8,647 bases of DNA from contig JBGUSK010000031.1 in NCBI GenBank assembly GCA_045132495.1, forward strand, positions 1 through 8,647. Direction: 5' to 3'. The notes beneath the pieces are model-generated. The model saw nothing but the letters and a program-made list of their open reading frames with translations, was not told the origin of the DNA and searched no databases. This document shows positions 1 to 6,666 of this stretch, piece by piece. Made by a program: the position numbers and the translations under genes. Every line of letters begins with the position of its first letter. The first letter of the stretch is position 1. Source of the DNA: UBA11524 sp045132495. GTDB lineage: Bacteria; Bacillota; Clostridia; Christensenellales; Aristaeellaceae.

Positions 1-261
1 ATCGCCGCCGCAGTGCTGGGCGGTGCGCAGCAGCTGCTCCCAGTCAAGGGCGGGGCGGGAGAGCCTCGCATCGACAAAGAGCATCGCCCGCAGCACCACG
101 TCGGTGTTGGCGGACGTCTTGCGCACGGAGGCGCTGGGCTGCAGGTGCACCCGCTTCACGGTGTAGGGCGTGACGATCTTGCGCCGGTCGCGGTCGATCT
201 CGGTGCATGCGCCCACGGTGATGGTGCTGCGGAGCATCTGCGGAGGGATCGGAGGCAGCAT
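1..261 (-). CDS. Phage minor capsid protein 1-like head-closure protein (partial, C-terminus beyond window)
   Basis: The 87 visible codons begin MLPPIPPQMLRSTITV, which resembles the start of the putative minor capsid protein family (Minor_capsid_1), where an M-(I/L)-PPIP opening followed by a T-V/I-T strand is typical. Members sit just after the head-tail adaptor in Firmicute siphoviruses and are thought to act as head-completion or stopper proteins at the portal exit. The start is fixed by a TAATG junction: the A of this ATG is the last base of the upstream stop codon. Only a weak G-rich stretch precedes it, so translation is probably coupled to the adaptor gene. The C-terminus runs off the left edge, so full length is unknown. 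The family call rests on the N-terminal motif and gene order; the role is inferred. Confidence 0.75.
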   Translation of the reverse strand, partial: MLPPIPPQMLRSTITVGACTEIDRDRRKIVTPYTVKRVHLQPSASVRKTSANTDVVLRAMLFVDARLSRPALDWEQLLRTAQHCGGD

Positions 262-686
262 TACGCCCACCCCCAGACGGGACAATCGCCCAAAACGCCC
301 ACATGCCGGGACAGAAGCCCGGTCTGCTCCAGATAGGCGACGGCTGCCGGGGCGATCAGCATGCCGGACTTTGCAGCGGATTTCGCCCCGCTGGCGCCGG
401 CGACGTGCACCTTACCCACGGTGAAGCCATTTGCCGTGCCGTTTTCGCCGGTGATGGCAGCGCTGACGCCAACCTCCTGCAGGTATTCGATCTGCGCGCA
501 GATGGCCTTTCGGTACAGCGTGCGGACGATGGGAGGCAGGCTGTCGAAGTTGTCCTCGGTCACCTGGTAGCCGGTGAGAGCGCCCACCGCATCCTCAGCC
601 CGGCGCACAAGAGAGGGGAAGTCCGCCTGATCGACGGGCTCCCCCATGTAGACCGAAGAATAGAACTGGCTGCAGATCAGCGCCAT
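261..686 (-). CDS. Head-tail adaptor/connector protein
   Basis: This encodes a 141-aa protein directly downstream of the major capsid gene, the usual slot of the adaptor that docks below the portal. The N-terminal half is mostly helical (ADFPSLVRRAEDAVGALTG at about 21-39, then a second helix around 53-72 with AICAQIEYLQ). A Gly/Ser/Ala-rich segment follows (GFTVGKVHVAGAS at 87-99), and then a C-terminal helix APAAVAYLEQTGLL at 112-125. I recognise this layout from adaptor proteins of clostridial phages, but I cannot name a Pfam family with certainty; Gp6/Gp15-like connectors are the closest idea. The start codon overlaps the capsid stop as TGATG, with no good Shine-Dalgarno sequence, so expression is probably coupled to the very highly translated capsid gene. 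Confidence 0.7.
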   Translation of the reverse strand: MALICSQFYSSVYMGEPVDQADFPSLVRRAEDAVGALTGYQVTEDNFDSLPPIVRTLYRKAICAQIEYLQEVGVSAAITGENGTANGFTVGKVHVAGASGAKSAAKSGMLIAPAAVAYLEQTGLLSRHVGVLGDCPVWGWA

Positions 687-1594
687 CAGGCGGAGACGTT
701 GGCCAGCACGCCGGCCTTGCGCTCAGCCAGGGCGGTCGCGCCGTAGTAGAAGCGCTCGTAGTACAGCCACTTGCCCTTGGACTGCGCGGTGGGCGCGGAG
801 GTCATGGCGGTATCGTGCTTGACGGGCGCGGCGATGGCCATGATGTCGACCATCTCCATGTTGATCTGCTTGGCGTCCGCAGCGGGAGCCCAGCCGTTGG
901 TGAAGTCGTAGGCGGTCATCATCAGATCCTTGGGGACCTCACGGATGACGATGTCGTCCATCTTGGCGATGTTGCGGTTGACGGTAACGCCGGTGCCAGT
1001 GCTGCCGATCTCAACAAAGCGGGTGATGCCCGCGGCGTTCTTCAGCAGGTTGTAGCACTCGGGGGTCATCTTGCAGGTGACGCGGTTCAGGGGCACGCGG
1101 GCGTTGACCAGCTGCGCGCGGTAGGCGTCCCACTTGGAGAGGATGTTCTCGGCGGTCAGGACGGTGGTGTCCGCGTTGCCGTTCTCGGAGGCGATGTTGG
1201 CGATCTTAGCGGCCAGGTAAGCGTCCATCTCGGGGATCTTCTGCTGCTCGTTGAAGGTGCGTGAGATGTTGGCGATGGAGGCGACCATGTTGGTCTCGTC
1301 GATGTCCATGGGGTCAACGAGGGTGTCCCACTCGCGATCCTGCTCCAGGGTGAAGGGCACCAGATCGTTGTTCCAGTTGCGGGAGAACTGGCCGGTCAGG
1401 TTGTCGCGGTCAGCCGCGCGAGCGCCGGAGACGCTCATGGAGGGGATGTACATGGTCTTGCCATGACCGGGCTTGAACATCTCGGACATGGGGGAGGCCC
1501 AGATGTCGCCGAAGTAGCTCAGGTAGGGGTAGGCGTTGGCCAGGGCGCGGCCGTACTCGGCGGCGTAGTTGACAGTTTTCTGCTCAAAAGGCAT
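686..1594 (-). CDS. Major capsid protein (HK97-fold type)
   Basis: This 302-aa protein has the size, composition and position of an HK97-fold major capsid protein without a fused delta domain, which fits the separate scaffold gene just upstream. Visible features are the Tyr-rich N-arm (AEYGRALANAYPYLSYFGDI at about 12-31), a long helical stretch near 110-165 that would be the spine-helix region, and a C-terminal aromatic strand WLYYERFYYGATALAER (276-292) typical of coat proteins. It builds the icosahedral shell with the scaffold and portal. The start is well supported by AAAAGGAGA about 9 nt before the ATG, in a 27-bp gap after the scaffold stop. I do not see a Lys/Asn pairing motif that would prove HK97-like cross-linking. 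The product is confident from context; the subfamily is not. Confidence 0.88.
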   Translation of the reverse strand: MPFEQKTVNYAAEYGRALANAYPYLSYFGDIWASPMSEMFKPGHGKTMYIPSMSVSGARAADRDNLTGQFSRNWNNDLVPFTLEQDREWDTLVDPMDIDETNMVASIANISRTFNEQQKIPEMDAYLAAKIANIASENGNADTTVLTAENILSKWDAYRAQLVNARVPLNRVTCKMTPECYNLLKNAAGITRFVEIGSTGTGVTVNRNIAKMDDIVIREVPKDLMMTAYDFTNGWAPAADAKQINMEMVDIMAIAAPVKHDTAMTSAPTAQSKGKWLYYERFYYGATALAERKAGVLANVSA

Positions 1595-1621
1595 GATGTG
1601 ATTCTCCTTTTCTTTGTCGTT

Positions 1622-2104
1622 TTACTTGCGGGGGATGAAGCCGAAGGCCTTGTCGAAGGCAGCCACAGCACCCTCGTCGCCCTTGGGCATGCTGCCCTGA
1701 TCGGGGGAGCCGAAGTTGGGCTTGGGCTGCTGCTGAATGGGCTGGAAGTACTCCTCGTACTTCTCGCCGATGCTCTTGAGCTGCTCGGCAACGGGCTTGG
1801 CCTTCTCGCCCCGATCCAGCATATTGAACACCGTCTCGCGGAACTTGGGCTTGACGGTGGTGAAGTCCTCGCCGCCGATGGCCCGCAGCATGTCGCGCTC
1901 GGTGACGATCTGCTGGTATTCGGGGGTGGTCTTGGGGTCGATGGGGTCGGGCTTGTGATCCTTGAGGGCTGCTTCAATGCGGCCCTGCAGCTCGGTCAGG
2001 GGCAGGTAACCCTGCAGACCAGTGTTGACCATGGCCATCAAGTCGTTGATCTGGTCTTCCGTGTAACCCTTGCTGCGGAGATCCTCACGCTGGAAAATGG
2101 GCAT
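1622..2104 (-). CDS. Capsid scaffolding protein (GP20-like)
   Basis: This encodes a 160-aa, charged, helix-rich protein immediately before the major capsid gene, the standard place for a scaffold. The N-terminus (FQREDLRSKGYTEDQINDLM, residues 4-23) looks like the start of phage minor structural GP20/scaffold proteins, in which a short TEDQI-type helix precedes a coiled region. Residues 62-118 are predicted helical. A Gln/Pro-rich linker (about 121-140) follows, and the protein ends in a short basic helix (AVAAFDKAFGFIPRK), as expected for the coat-binding tail of a scaffold. It would guide shell assembly and then leave or be degraded. It is somewhat short for the family. The ribosome binding site AAAGGACGG lies about 6 nt before the ATG. 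Two small hairpins lie in the gap upstream. Confidence 0.78.
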   Translation of the reverse strand: MPIFQREDLRSKGYTEDQINDLMAMVNTGLQGYLPLTELQGRIEAALKDHKPDPIDPKTTPEYQQIVTERDMLRAIGGEDFTTVKPKFRETVFNMLDRGEKAKPVAEQLKSIGEKYEEYFQPIQQQPKPNFGSPDQGSMPKGDEGAVAAFDKAFGFIPRK

Positions 2105-2182
2105 GTTTACCGTCCTTTCTTATACCGCGCCGACGAAGCGCGAACGTGCACGGCTTGCCGCCCCGTGCCGGCGAAATGGGGA
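2105..2182 (-). promoter_or_regulatory. Intergenic leader of scaffold gene with two tandem hairpins
   Basis: This 78-bp gap contains two GC-only inverted repeats, read on the minus strand. GCACGG (2168-2163) pairs with CCGTGC (2153-2148) around a 9-nt loop, and CGCGC (2142-2138) pairs with GCGCG (2130-2126) around a 7-nt loop. No U-tract follows, so neither looks like an intrinsic terminator. TATAAG just after the second hairpin resembles a -10 box, but no convincing -35 lies upstream. The hairpins may stabilise or mark processing of the scaffold-capsid mRNA; this is inference. Confidence 0.4.
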
Positions 2183-2359
2183 TTATTCCTCTTCGATGTC
2201 GATGGGGTCGGCCAGCTTGTCGATCTGGTCGCAGACCTGATGACAGACCGTCGCGGCGGACTGATACATCGCGTCGCGGATGGCTTCGTTTTCCTTACCG
2301 GCGCGCAGCCAGTTCTGGATGTTGCTCAGCTGATGGATGAGCTTGTCGATCTCATTCAT
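2183..2359 (-). CDS. Hypothetical 58-aa helical protein
   Basis: This small gene encodes 58 residues beginning MNEIDKLIHQLSNIQNWL and ending in an acidic tail (DPIDIEEE). It looks like one or two amphipathic helices with paired Cys at 39 and 43 (CHQVC), no signal peptide and no membrane segment. I do not recognise the family. It is supported as real by a strong AAGGAGG about 9 nt before the ATG, by its 8-base overlap with the upstream zinc-ribbon gene, and by its place in an otherwise gapless structural operon. The short Cys spacing could allow a metal site or disulfide, but that is a guess. Its location between the minor capsid protein and the scaffold suggests an accessory head-assembly or regulatory role; function unknown. 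Confidence 0.7.
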   Translation of the reverse strand: MNEIDKLIHQLSNIQNWLRAGKENEAIRDAMYQSAATVCHQVCDQIDKLADPIDIEEE

Positions 2360-2525
2360 GGGCGCCGTCCTCCTTGGTGTCGGTCTTGGGCGCGTCCTTC
2401 GGTTTGCCCGGCTTCAGGAACGCCTTGAACTCAGCAGGCGTCCAAGACTTCTTACAGTCCGGACAGACCACGGTGGTGAAGGTGCCCAGACGGCCCACCT
2501 TCGGGTGCTTGCAGGTGTTACTCAT
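2352..2525 (-). CDS. Small zinc-ribbon-like protein (57 aa)
   Basis: The 57-aa product starts MSNTCKHPKVGRLG and carries a C5-x-H7 pair and a CPDC knuckle (C21, C24) followed by KKSW, a layout that could bind one zinc ion as a short ribbon. The C-terminal part is Lys/Asp/Pro-rich and probably disordered. The start follows AGGAGG by 8 nt inside the end of the minor capsid gene, overlapping it by 8 bases, and its own stop overlaps the next gene by 8 bases, so all three are likely translationally coupled. The Cys/His pattern is seen directly; zinc binding is inferred from it. I cannot assign a family. Similar small zinc-ribbon genes occur in phage head modules, with no role known to me. Confidence 0.75.
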   Translation of the reverse strand: MSNTCKHPKVGRLGTFTTVVCPDCKKSWTPAEFKAFLKPGKPKDAPKTDTKEDGAHE

Positions 2526-3735
2526 TGTGCCATTCCTCCTTAAAGGTTGTCGGTGTATACTCGCGGTCGCGCCTGCGGGTGCGGCCGGTCGCGTCGATAA
2601 ACTCTGTCATGTCCGCCTGTGCAAAGCGGACAAGGTCACGGGCTTTTTTGATGGCGTCTTCGTCCTCCATGGCCTTGGCGGCTGCCAGGTTGAGCTTCGC
2701 GTCGCGGATACGCCGCTCCAGGGCGCGCTGCATCTGGTTTTCCGCGTACTGCTGGGCGTTGGTCTCAGCGTCCGGCACCTCCGTCCTGCTCCGGGTGGAA
2801 TACCCCGGGATGAAGGGCGAGGAGAAGTGCCCGCAGTTGATGCCGAACAGCCCTGCCGGCTGGCCGTAGCTGGTGGCGATCATGGGGATCACTTCGATCT
2901 CGCGACCGCTGCCGTCGGTGATCGTCCGCGCGTTGTTCGTCCGGGACAGCACCTTGCCCTGCCAGGGATAGCAGCCCTCGCGGGCCGCCGCCTTGACGCT
3001 GACCTCGATGGTGTCCACGCCGTACTCATCGCACCGCGCCCAGGTGGCCTGATGGGCCGTGTTGGTCACGGTGGTGCGGATGTCCATGTTGACGTAGGCC
3101 TCGGGGCTCCAGCGGTGACCGCCTGCATCCACAAAGCCGGTCAGGCCAGCGCGGAGCATCTGCTGGACGGCCTTGCGGGCCGCCTGCTGGCGCGTGGAGA
3201 CGCCGGTGACCACTTCGCCGGTGGCCGTGTTGAGGGCCGTCTGTGCGGCGTCCAGGCGCGTCTCGTAGGTGATGGTGTCGGTGATGACCTTCCGGTACTG
3301 ATCCAGGCTTGACTGCAGCATGACCGTGTTGACCATGTTCAGCTTGTCCCAGGCCTGCTGGTAGTACTGCTCGAAGGCATTGCGCACGCCGGGGCTGAGC
3401 TTGATCGGCTCCGGGTTTCCGGAGAGGAAGCCAGCCTTGGCAGCGGCCGCCAGCTCCGGCTCGCACTTGTCCAACGCCGCGAGGATGGACTGCGTCAGGG
3501 CTTCCTTCAGCAGCTCGCTGTTTGCGCCGGTGTACCGGGCGATGATCGCCATGTTCTCCTGCGTCAGCTGGCCCATCTGCGCCAGCATCTTCACCTGATA
3601 ATCGAAGGAGCCGGTGTTACCAGTGGCCTTGACGTTGAAATGCCGGGCGATGTTGACCAGCAGCGCGTCTGTGACTTCCTGGTAGACCTTCGTCAGCGGG
3701 GCCGCGTAGGTCTCAAAGTGGGGAGGCGTTTTCAT
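2518..3735 (-). CDS. Phage minor capsid protein 2 / head morphogenesis protein
   Basis: This 405-aa protein fits the Phage_min_cap2 family, which follows the portal in Firmicute siphoviruses and is related to the Mu gpF/SPP1 gp7 head morphogenesis group. The N-terminal 1-200 is helical. A conserved-looking core follows: GHRWSPEAYVNMDIRTT (206-222), AAAREGCYPWQGKVLS (249-264) and GINCGHFSSPFIPGYS (298-313). The WQGK and NC-H-PF-PG elements are the family hallmarks. Residues 325-380 form a long charged helix. The protein probably rides into the procapsid with the portal and may affect DNA entry. The C-terminus carries no recognisable toxin domain of the MuF-fusion type. The ATG at 3735 has no good Shine-Dalgarno sequence of its own; a five-codon minicistron precedes it by 6 nt. 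The product call is confident. Confidence 0.88.
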   Translation of the reverse strand: MKTPPHFETYAAPLTKVYQEVTDALLVNIARHFNVKATGNTGSFDYQVKMLAQMGQLTQENMAIIARYTGANSELLKEALTQSILAALDKCEPELAAAAKAGFLSGNPEPIKLSPGVRNAFEQYYQQAWDKLNMVNTVMLQSSLDQYRKVITDTITYETRLDAAQTALNTATGEVVTGVSTRQQAARKAVQQMLRAGLTGFVDAGGHRWSPEAYVNMDIRTTVTNTAHQATWARCDEYGVDTIEVSVKAAAREGCYPWQGKVLSRTNNARTITDGSGREIEVIPMIATSYGQPAGLFGINCGHFSSPFIPGYSTRSRTEVPDAETNAQQYAENQMQRALERRIRDAKLNLAAAKAMEDEDAIKKARDLVRFAQADMTEFIDATGRTRRRDREYTPTTFKEEWHNE

Positions 3736-3741
3736 GATTCA

Positions 3742-3759
3742 TCACACATACTTCTTCAT
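3742..3759 (-). other. Putative five-codon minicistron (MKKYV) between portal and minor capsid genes
   Basis: An ATG at 3759 is placed 9 nt after AAAGGA, the best ribosome binding site in this junction, but encodes only MKKYV before a double TGA. The minor capsid ATG lies 6 nt after the first of these stops and lacks its own clear ribosome binding site. Ribosomes could terminate here and reinitiate on the minor capsid gene. The sequence elements are seen directly; the reinitiation role is inferred. Confidence 0.35.
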
Positions 3760-3765
3760 GTGGTC

Positions 3766-5391
3766 TCATCCTTTCAGCGCATCCAGATCGGGGATGGTGA
3801 TGGCTGCGCGCTGCTCAGCGTTGATGCGCGCCAGCTCCTGCGTGGCCTGTTCCTCGGTCAGACCCTGACCATAGCGGCGATCGGTGAGGAAGGTGAACTT
3901 CGACAGCAGCCCCGCACCCACCAGCATGACGCCTTCGTTCATGTTGGCCGTGCGATCCTGCGTCACGCCGTCATCGAATACAAGGCTGACCTCGTACCCG
4001 CCGGCAGCCAGCGTACGAATGGGCTGGCCGTTCCAGGTCATATCGTAGAGGCTGGCCACGGTGATGATATTGTCCACCAGCGCTTCGATGGCGGGCCGCA
4101 GCATGTTCTGCACGCTGCAGATGGTCTTGTAAGTCTTGCTGTTCTCACTGACGACCTCGGTGGCCGTCTTGAGGCCCTCCTTCTGGTCGAAGGTGAAGGT
4201 GCCGGGTGAGAAACCCAGCTGCAGGCAGAGGATGGAGAGGAAGGCGTTCAGGGCCGCGACGTGTTCCTCCACGCGCAGCTCGACGCTGTTGTCCTGAATC
4301 TTCAGCTGCTGGGCGTCCTCGGTGCGCAGGGCGACGTAGGCCTCATCGTTCGGGTCGAAATAGCGGCGCATTTCGCCCGTCATGGGGTCATGCACCACGC
4401 GGATCGCGCTGGTCGGGACGATGATGCGCTTCCTGCCCAGCCGGAACTCCTGCACGAAGCCGTCGAAAACCACGTCCAGGGCGTGCAGCGTGCCCAGGGC
4501 GTTGGCGTAGATGCTTACGCCCAGCGGGCTGTTGTCGTCGAGGTTGTTGGCGATGGGCGTGCGGTAGTAGCTGAACAGCGCATGCTCCACCGGGATCTCG
4601 ACGTGTTCGTCCAGATGGGGATAGAGCTCGGCGAGGGGGTAGCGGTAGCCGAGGATGTCCTGCGGCTCGCCGGAGCCATCCGCCTTCTTCTGCATATCGG
4701 AGCGGTACAGCTCGTTGTCGATGACGTAGGTCAAGCCGCTGCGCCGGTGCCATTCCAGGCGGGTGTAGTAATACCCGCCTTTGGCCTGCCGGGAGATGAA
4801 CACGCCCTCCGTTACCCGGGCGTTGTCCCAGGCGATGGGGACAAACTGGTCGGCCATGGCGTAGCCGATGCGGATGGCAGACGTCTCAGGGATGGGCGTG
4901 CCGTCCTCCGTGTGCCGCTGCTCCTGCCAAACCTTCAGCGCGCCGCCGCCCAGGGCGACGACCTGCTCGATGTGCTCCTGCATCTTCGTGGAGAAGGCGT
5001 TGTCGCGAAGCACATGGGTGATGAACTCGCCCAGGGGATCCTCCGCGCCGTCCGTCAACGCTGCGCCCTTCCGGGTGACGTTGACCTCCACGCCCTGGCC
5101 CCACACAAGGGAAGCCAGCTCCGCGCAGACAGCCTTGGGGACGTCCATGCGGGCCATGTCGCGCTTGGCCTCCGGCTTGCTGATGGTGGGCGCACGGATC
5201 CGATGCCAGGGCGAATAGAAGCCCTTGTACAGGTGCTTCCACACGAAGACACCCACGTCGTAGAATTGAGAAAAGGCCGGCACGCCGCCGACCTCGAAGA
5301 TGTTCTTGTACTCCCGGGCCACGCCCGTGTCAGCACCAGTGCGCTGCATCCAGCCCTTCACCGCCTTTTTGAGATTGTCAAGCCATTGCAT
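3766..5391 (-). CDS. Portal protein (SPP1/A118-like)
   Basis: This 541-aa protein sits directly after terminase large subunit and before the minor capsid protein, the fixed position of the portal. It would form the dodecameric ring at one vertex through which DNA is packaged. Supporting segments are an N-terminal amphipathic stretch (MQWLDNLKKAVKGWMQ), SKPEAKRDMARMDVPKAVCAE near 71-91 followed by LASLVWGQGVEV, and a C-terminal region from about 469 with SLVFDDGVTQD, AGLLSKFTFLT and LTEEQATQELARIN, which matches the C-terminal pattern of A118-like portals. It is slightly longer than many relatives. I chose the ATG at 5391 rather than 5397: AAAGGAG is only 1 nt from the first ATG but 7 nt from the second. 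That ribosome binding site overlaps the terminase stop codon TAA. Confidence 0.9.
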   Translation of the reverse strand: MQWLDNLKKAVKGWMQRTGADTGVAREYKNIFEVGGVPAFSQFYDVGVFVWKHLYKGFYSPWHRIRAPTISKPEAKRDMARMDVPKAVCAELASLVWGQGVEVNVTRKGAALTDGAEDPLGEFITHVLRDNAFSTKMQEHIEQVVALGGGALKVWQEQRHTEDGTPIPETSAIRIGYAMADQFVPIAWDNARVTEGVFISRQAKGGYYYTRLEWHRRSGLTYVIDNELYRSDMQKKADGSGEPQDILGYRYPLAELYPHLDEHVEIPVEHALFSYYRTPIANNLDDNSPLGVSIYANALGTLHALDVVFDGFVQEFRLGRKRIIVPTSAIRVVHDPMTGEMRRYFDPNDEAYVALRTEDAQQLKIQDNSVELRVEEHVAALNAFLSILCLQLGFSPGTFTFDQKEGLKTATEVVSENSKTYKTICSVQNMLRPAIEALVDNIITVASLYDMTWNGQPIRTLAAGGYEVSLVFDDGVTQDRTANMNEGVMLVGAGLLSKFTFLTDRRYGQGLTEEQATQELARINAEQRAAITIPDLDALKG

Positions 5392-5403
5392 ATGCATTCT
5401 CCT

Positions 5404-6666
5404 TTACAGGACGTAATGCTTGTAGAAGTAGTTGTTGCCATAGCGCGCCGAGTCCATCTGATGGTTGTGCGCGTCCACCGGCACGCCGTGGTCGTCCACG
5501 ACATAGAGCTCGACCTCCCGGAGGAAAGCCTCCACGCCGTAGCGGTCATCCTCGACCAGGTAAAACAGGCCGTCGGTGATCGCGCTTTGCAGATACTCGA
5601 TGCCGACGTCAATGCCCTTGCGGCTGCCCTTGATGTCGTGGGCGTTGTTGTCCGCGCCGCTGGTCTGAACGCCGCAGAGCTCCAGCTCCATTCGCAGCGC
5701 CTTGCAGGCCGGGTCGATCTGCACGTCCGACTCCCGCATCTGCGTCAGGTTCCGGCAGTAGGGGATGAACTCCCGCGCGATCTGCCGCGCCTGCTGGCTC
5801 ATGGAGAGGTTGCCGTCGTGGTAGTAGTTGGCCATGCGGTACAGCCGGTATTTCCCCTTGAACCGGGCAACGACCCAGCAGTCAATGCTGGTGGCGTCCG
5901 TCAGGCCGCCGTCACCGGTGAAGTACATCTCCACCGCCTCCGCGCCGTCCGGGGGAGCTGCCAGCACATGGCGTTTGGGGTCGAACCTGTCGTAAATCAC
6001 GCCCTGCGGAATGGCGCGATCGCCCTTGAAGTCCCGCTTGTACAGGTATGGGTTGCGCAGGCAGACCTGCCGGATCTCCTCGATGCGCTCCGGCGTGAGG
6101 ATGGGGTTATCCTGCAGTGTCCAGTGCGTCCAGCGGGTGTCCTGTACCTCGAATACGTCCGAAATGACCGGGTGCATGGGCGAAGGCGGATTCAAGTCCG
6201 CAATGTGCCAGCGGTCGCGGGCGGCGAAGGTTCGGCGGAAGCACTCCTGGATCATGTCCGGGTGAAGCAGGTCGATCTCGCAGAAGTACACGCTGCCCAG
6301 GCTCATGCCGGTGATGGCCTTGCGGCTGTCCTTCTTGCCGCCGCCCTTGTAGAACACTTGCTTCTCGCCGCCGGGGGTGTTGACCCACAGGAAGTCGCCG
6401 CGATCCGGGTCATGCTTCAGCGCGCAGTCGCTGCCGAAGATGTGCATCAGGCCATACCCGCCGCCGTCGATGATCAGGCGGAAGGCCTGCTCCTGGGAGA
6501 AGCCGACCACCAGATGCACCGGATCGCGGGAGACGATGAGATGCAACGCAAAACGCGCCGTCCCGGCGAAGGTCTTGCCTGATCGGGGCGTACCCTCGCA
6601 CACGTCCAGCGCGTGATTGTATGGGAGGAGGATGAAGTCCGCCTGCTTGTCGGAGTAGGTGATCAA
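5404..6666 (-). CDS. terL: Terminase large subunit (PBSX-like ATPase/nuclease)
   Basis: This is the packaging motor: an N-terminal ATPase drives DNA through the portal and a C-terminal RNase H-like nuclease cuts the concatemer. With a TTG start at 6666 the protein has 420 residues, the usual length for this family. Residues 25-32 are Walker A (GTPRSGKT), 125-132 a Walker B-like strand (SVYFCEID, with Cys where Asp or Glu is common), and 157-160 (DLNP) the probable coupling motif. Nuclease acid candidates are D252 (GDGG), D318 (QIDPA) and D405 (MDSARYG). The TTG shares TGA with the end of terS and follows GAGGAGG by about 9 nt. No ATG or GTG lies between that site and Walker A, and upstream in-frame codons belong to the shadow of terS. 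The start therefore differs from a longest-ORF call (6762). Confidence 0.93.
   Translation of the reverse strand: MITYSDKQADFILLPYNHALDVCEGTPRSGKTFAGTARFALHLIVSRDPVHLVVGFSQEQAFRLIIDGGGYGLMHIFGSDCALKHDPDRGDFLWVNTPGGEKQVFYKGGGKKDSRKAITGMSLGSVYFCEIDLLHPDMIQECFRRTFAARDRWHIADLNPPSPMHPVISDVFEVQDTRWTHWTLQDNPILTPERIEEIRQVCLRNPYLYKRDFKGDRAIPQGVIYDRFDPKRHVLAAPPDGAEAVEMYFTGDGGLTDATSIDCWVVARFKGKYRLYRMANYYHDGNLSMSQQARQIAREFIPYCRNLTQMRESDVQIDPACKALRMELELCGVQTSGADNNAHDIKGSRKGIDVGIEYLQSAITDGLFYLVEDDRYGVEAFLREVELYVVDDHGVPVDAHNHQMDSARYGNNYFYKHYVL

Noticed and set aside
44..304. A minus-strand 86-codon frame overlapping the minor capsid 1 start.
   Set aside because: Its sequence is Arg/His/Pro-rich and out of frame with the gene starting at 261, which has the recognisable MLPPIP opening.
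1463..3312. Plus-strand open frames of about 310-320 codons opposite scaffold, capsid and minor capsid genes.
   Set aside because: No homology-like motifs, biased composition and no initiation signals; they mirror codon bias of the minus-strand genes.
2518..3735. Minor capsid protein as a MuF-type fusion carrying a C-terminal toxin.
   Set aside because: The C-terminal 95 residues are a charged helix and a basic tail with no recognisable toxin motif, and the length is normal for plain minor capsid protein 2.
3742..3768. Genome-wide TGA recoding suggested by repeated TGA codons between portal and minor capsid.
   Set aside because: TGA ends several other genes here (capsid, terS, RusA, zinc-ribbon protein), all at sensible positions.
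4261..6582. A 773-codon open frame on the plus strand across portal and terminase large subunit.
   Set aside because: It is antisense to two well-supported genes, lacks a ribosome binding site, and has a low-complexity Val/Leu/Gly/Ala/Asp/His-rich composition typical of GC-driven shadow frames.
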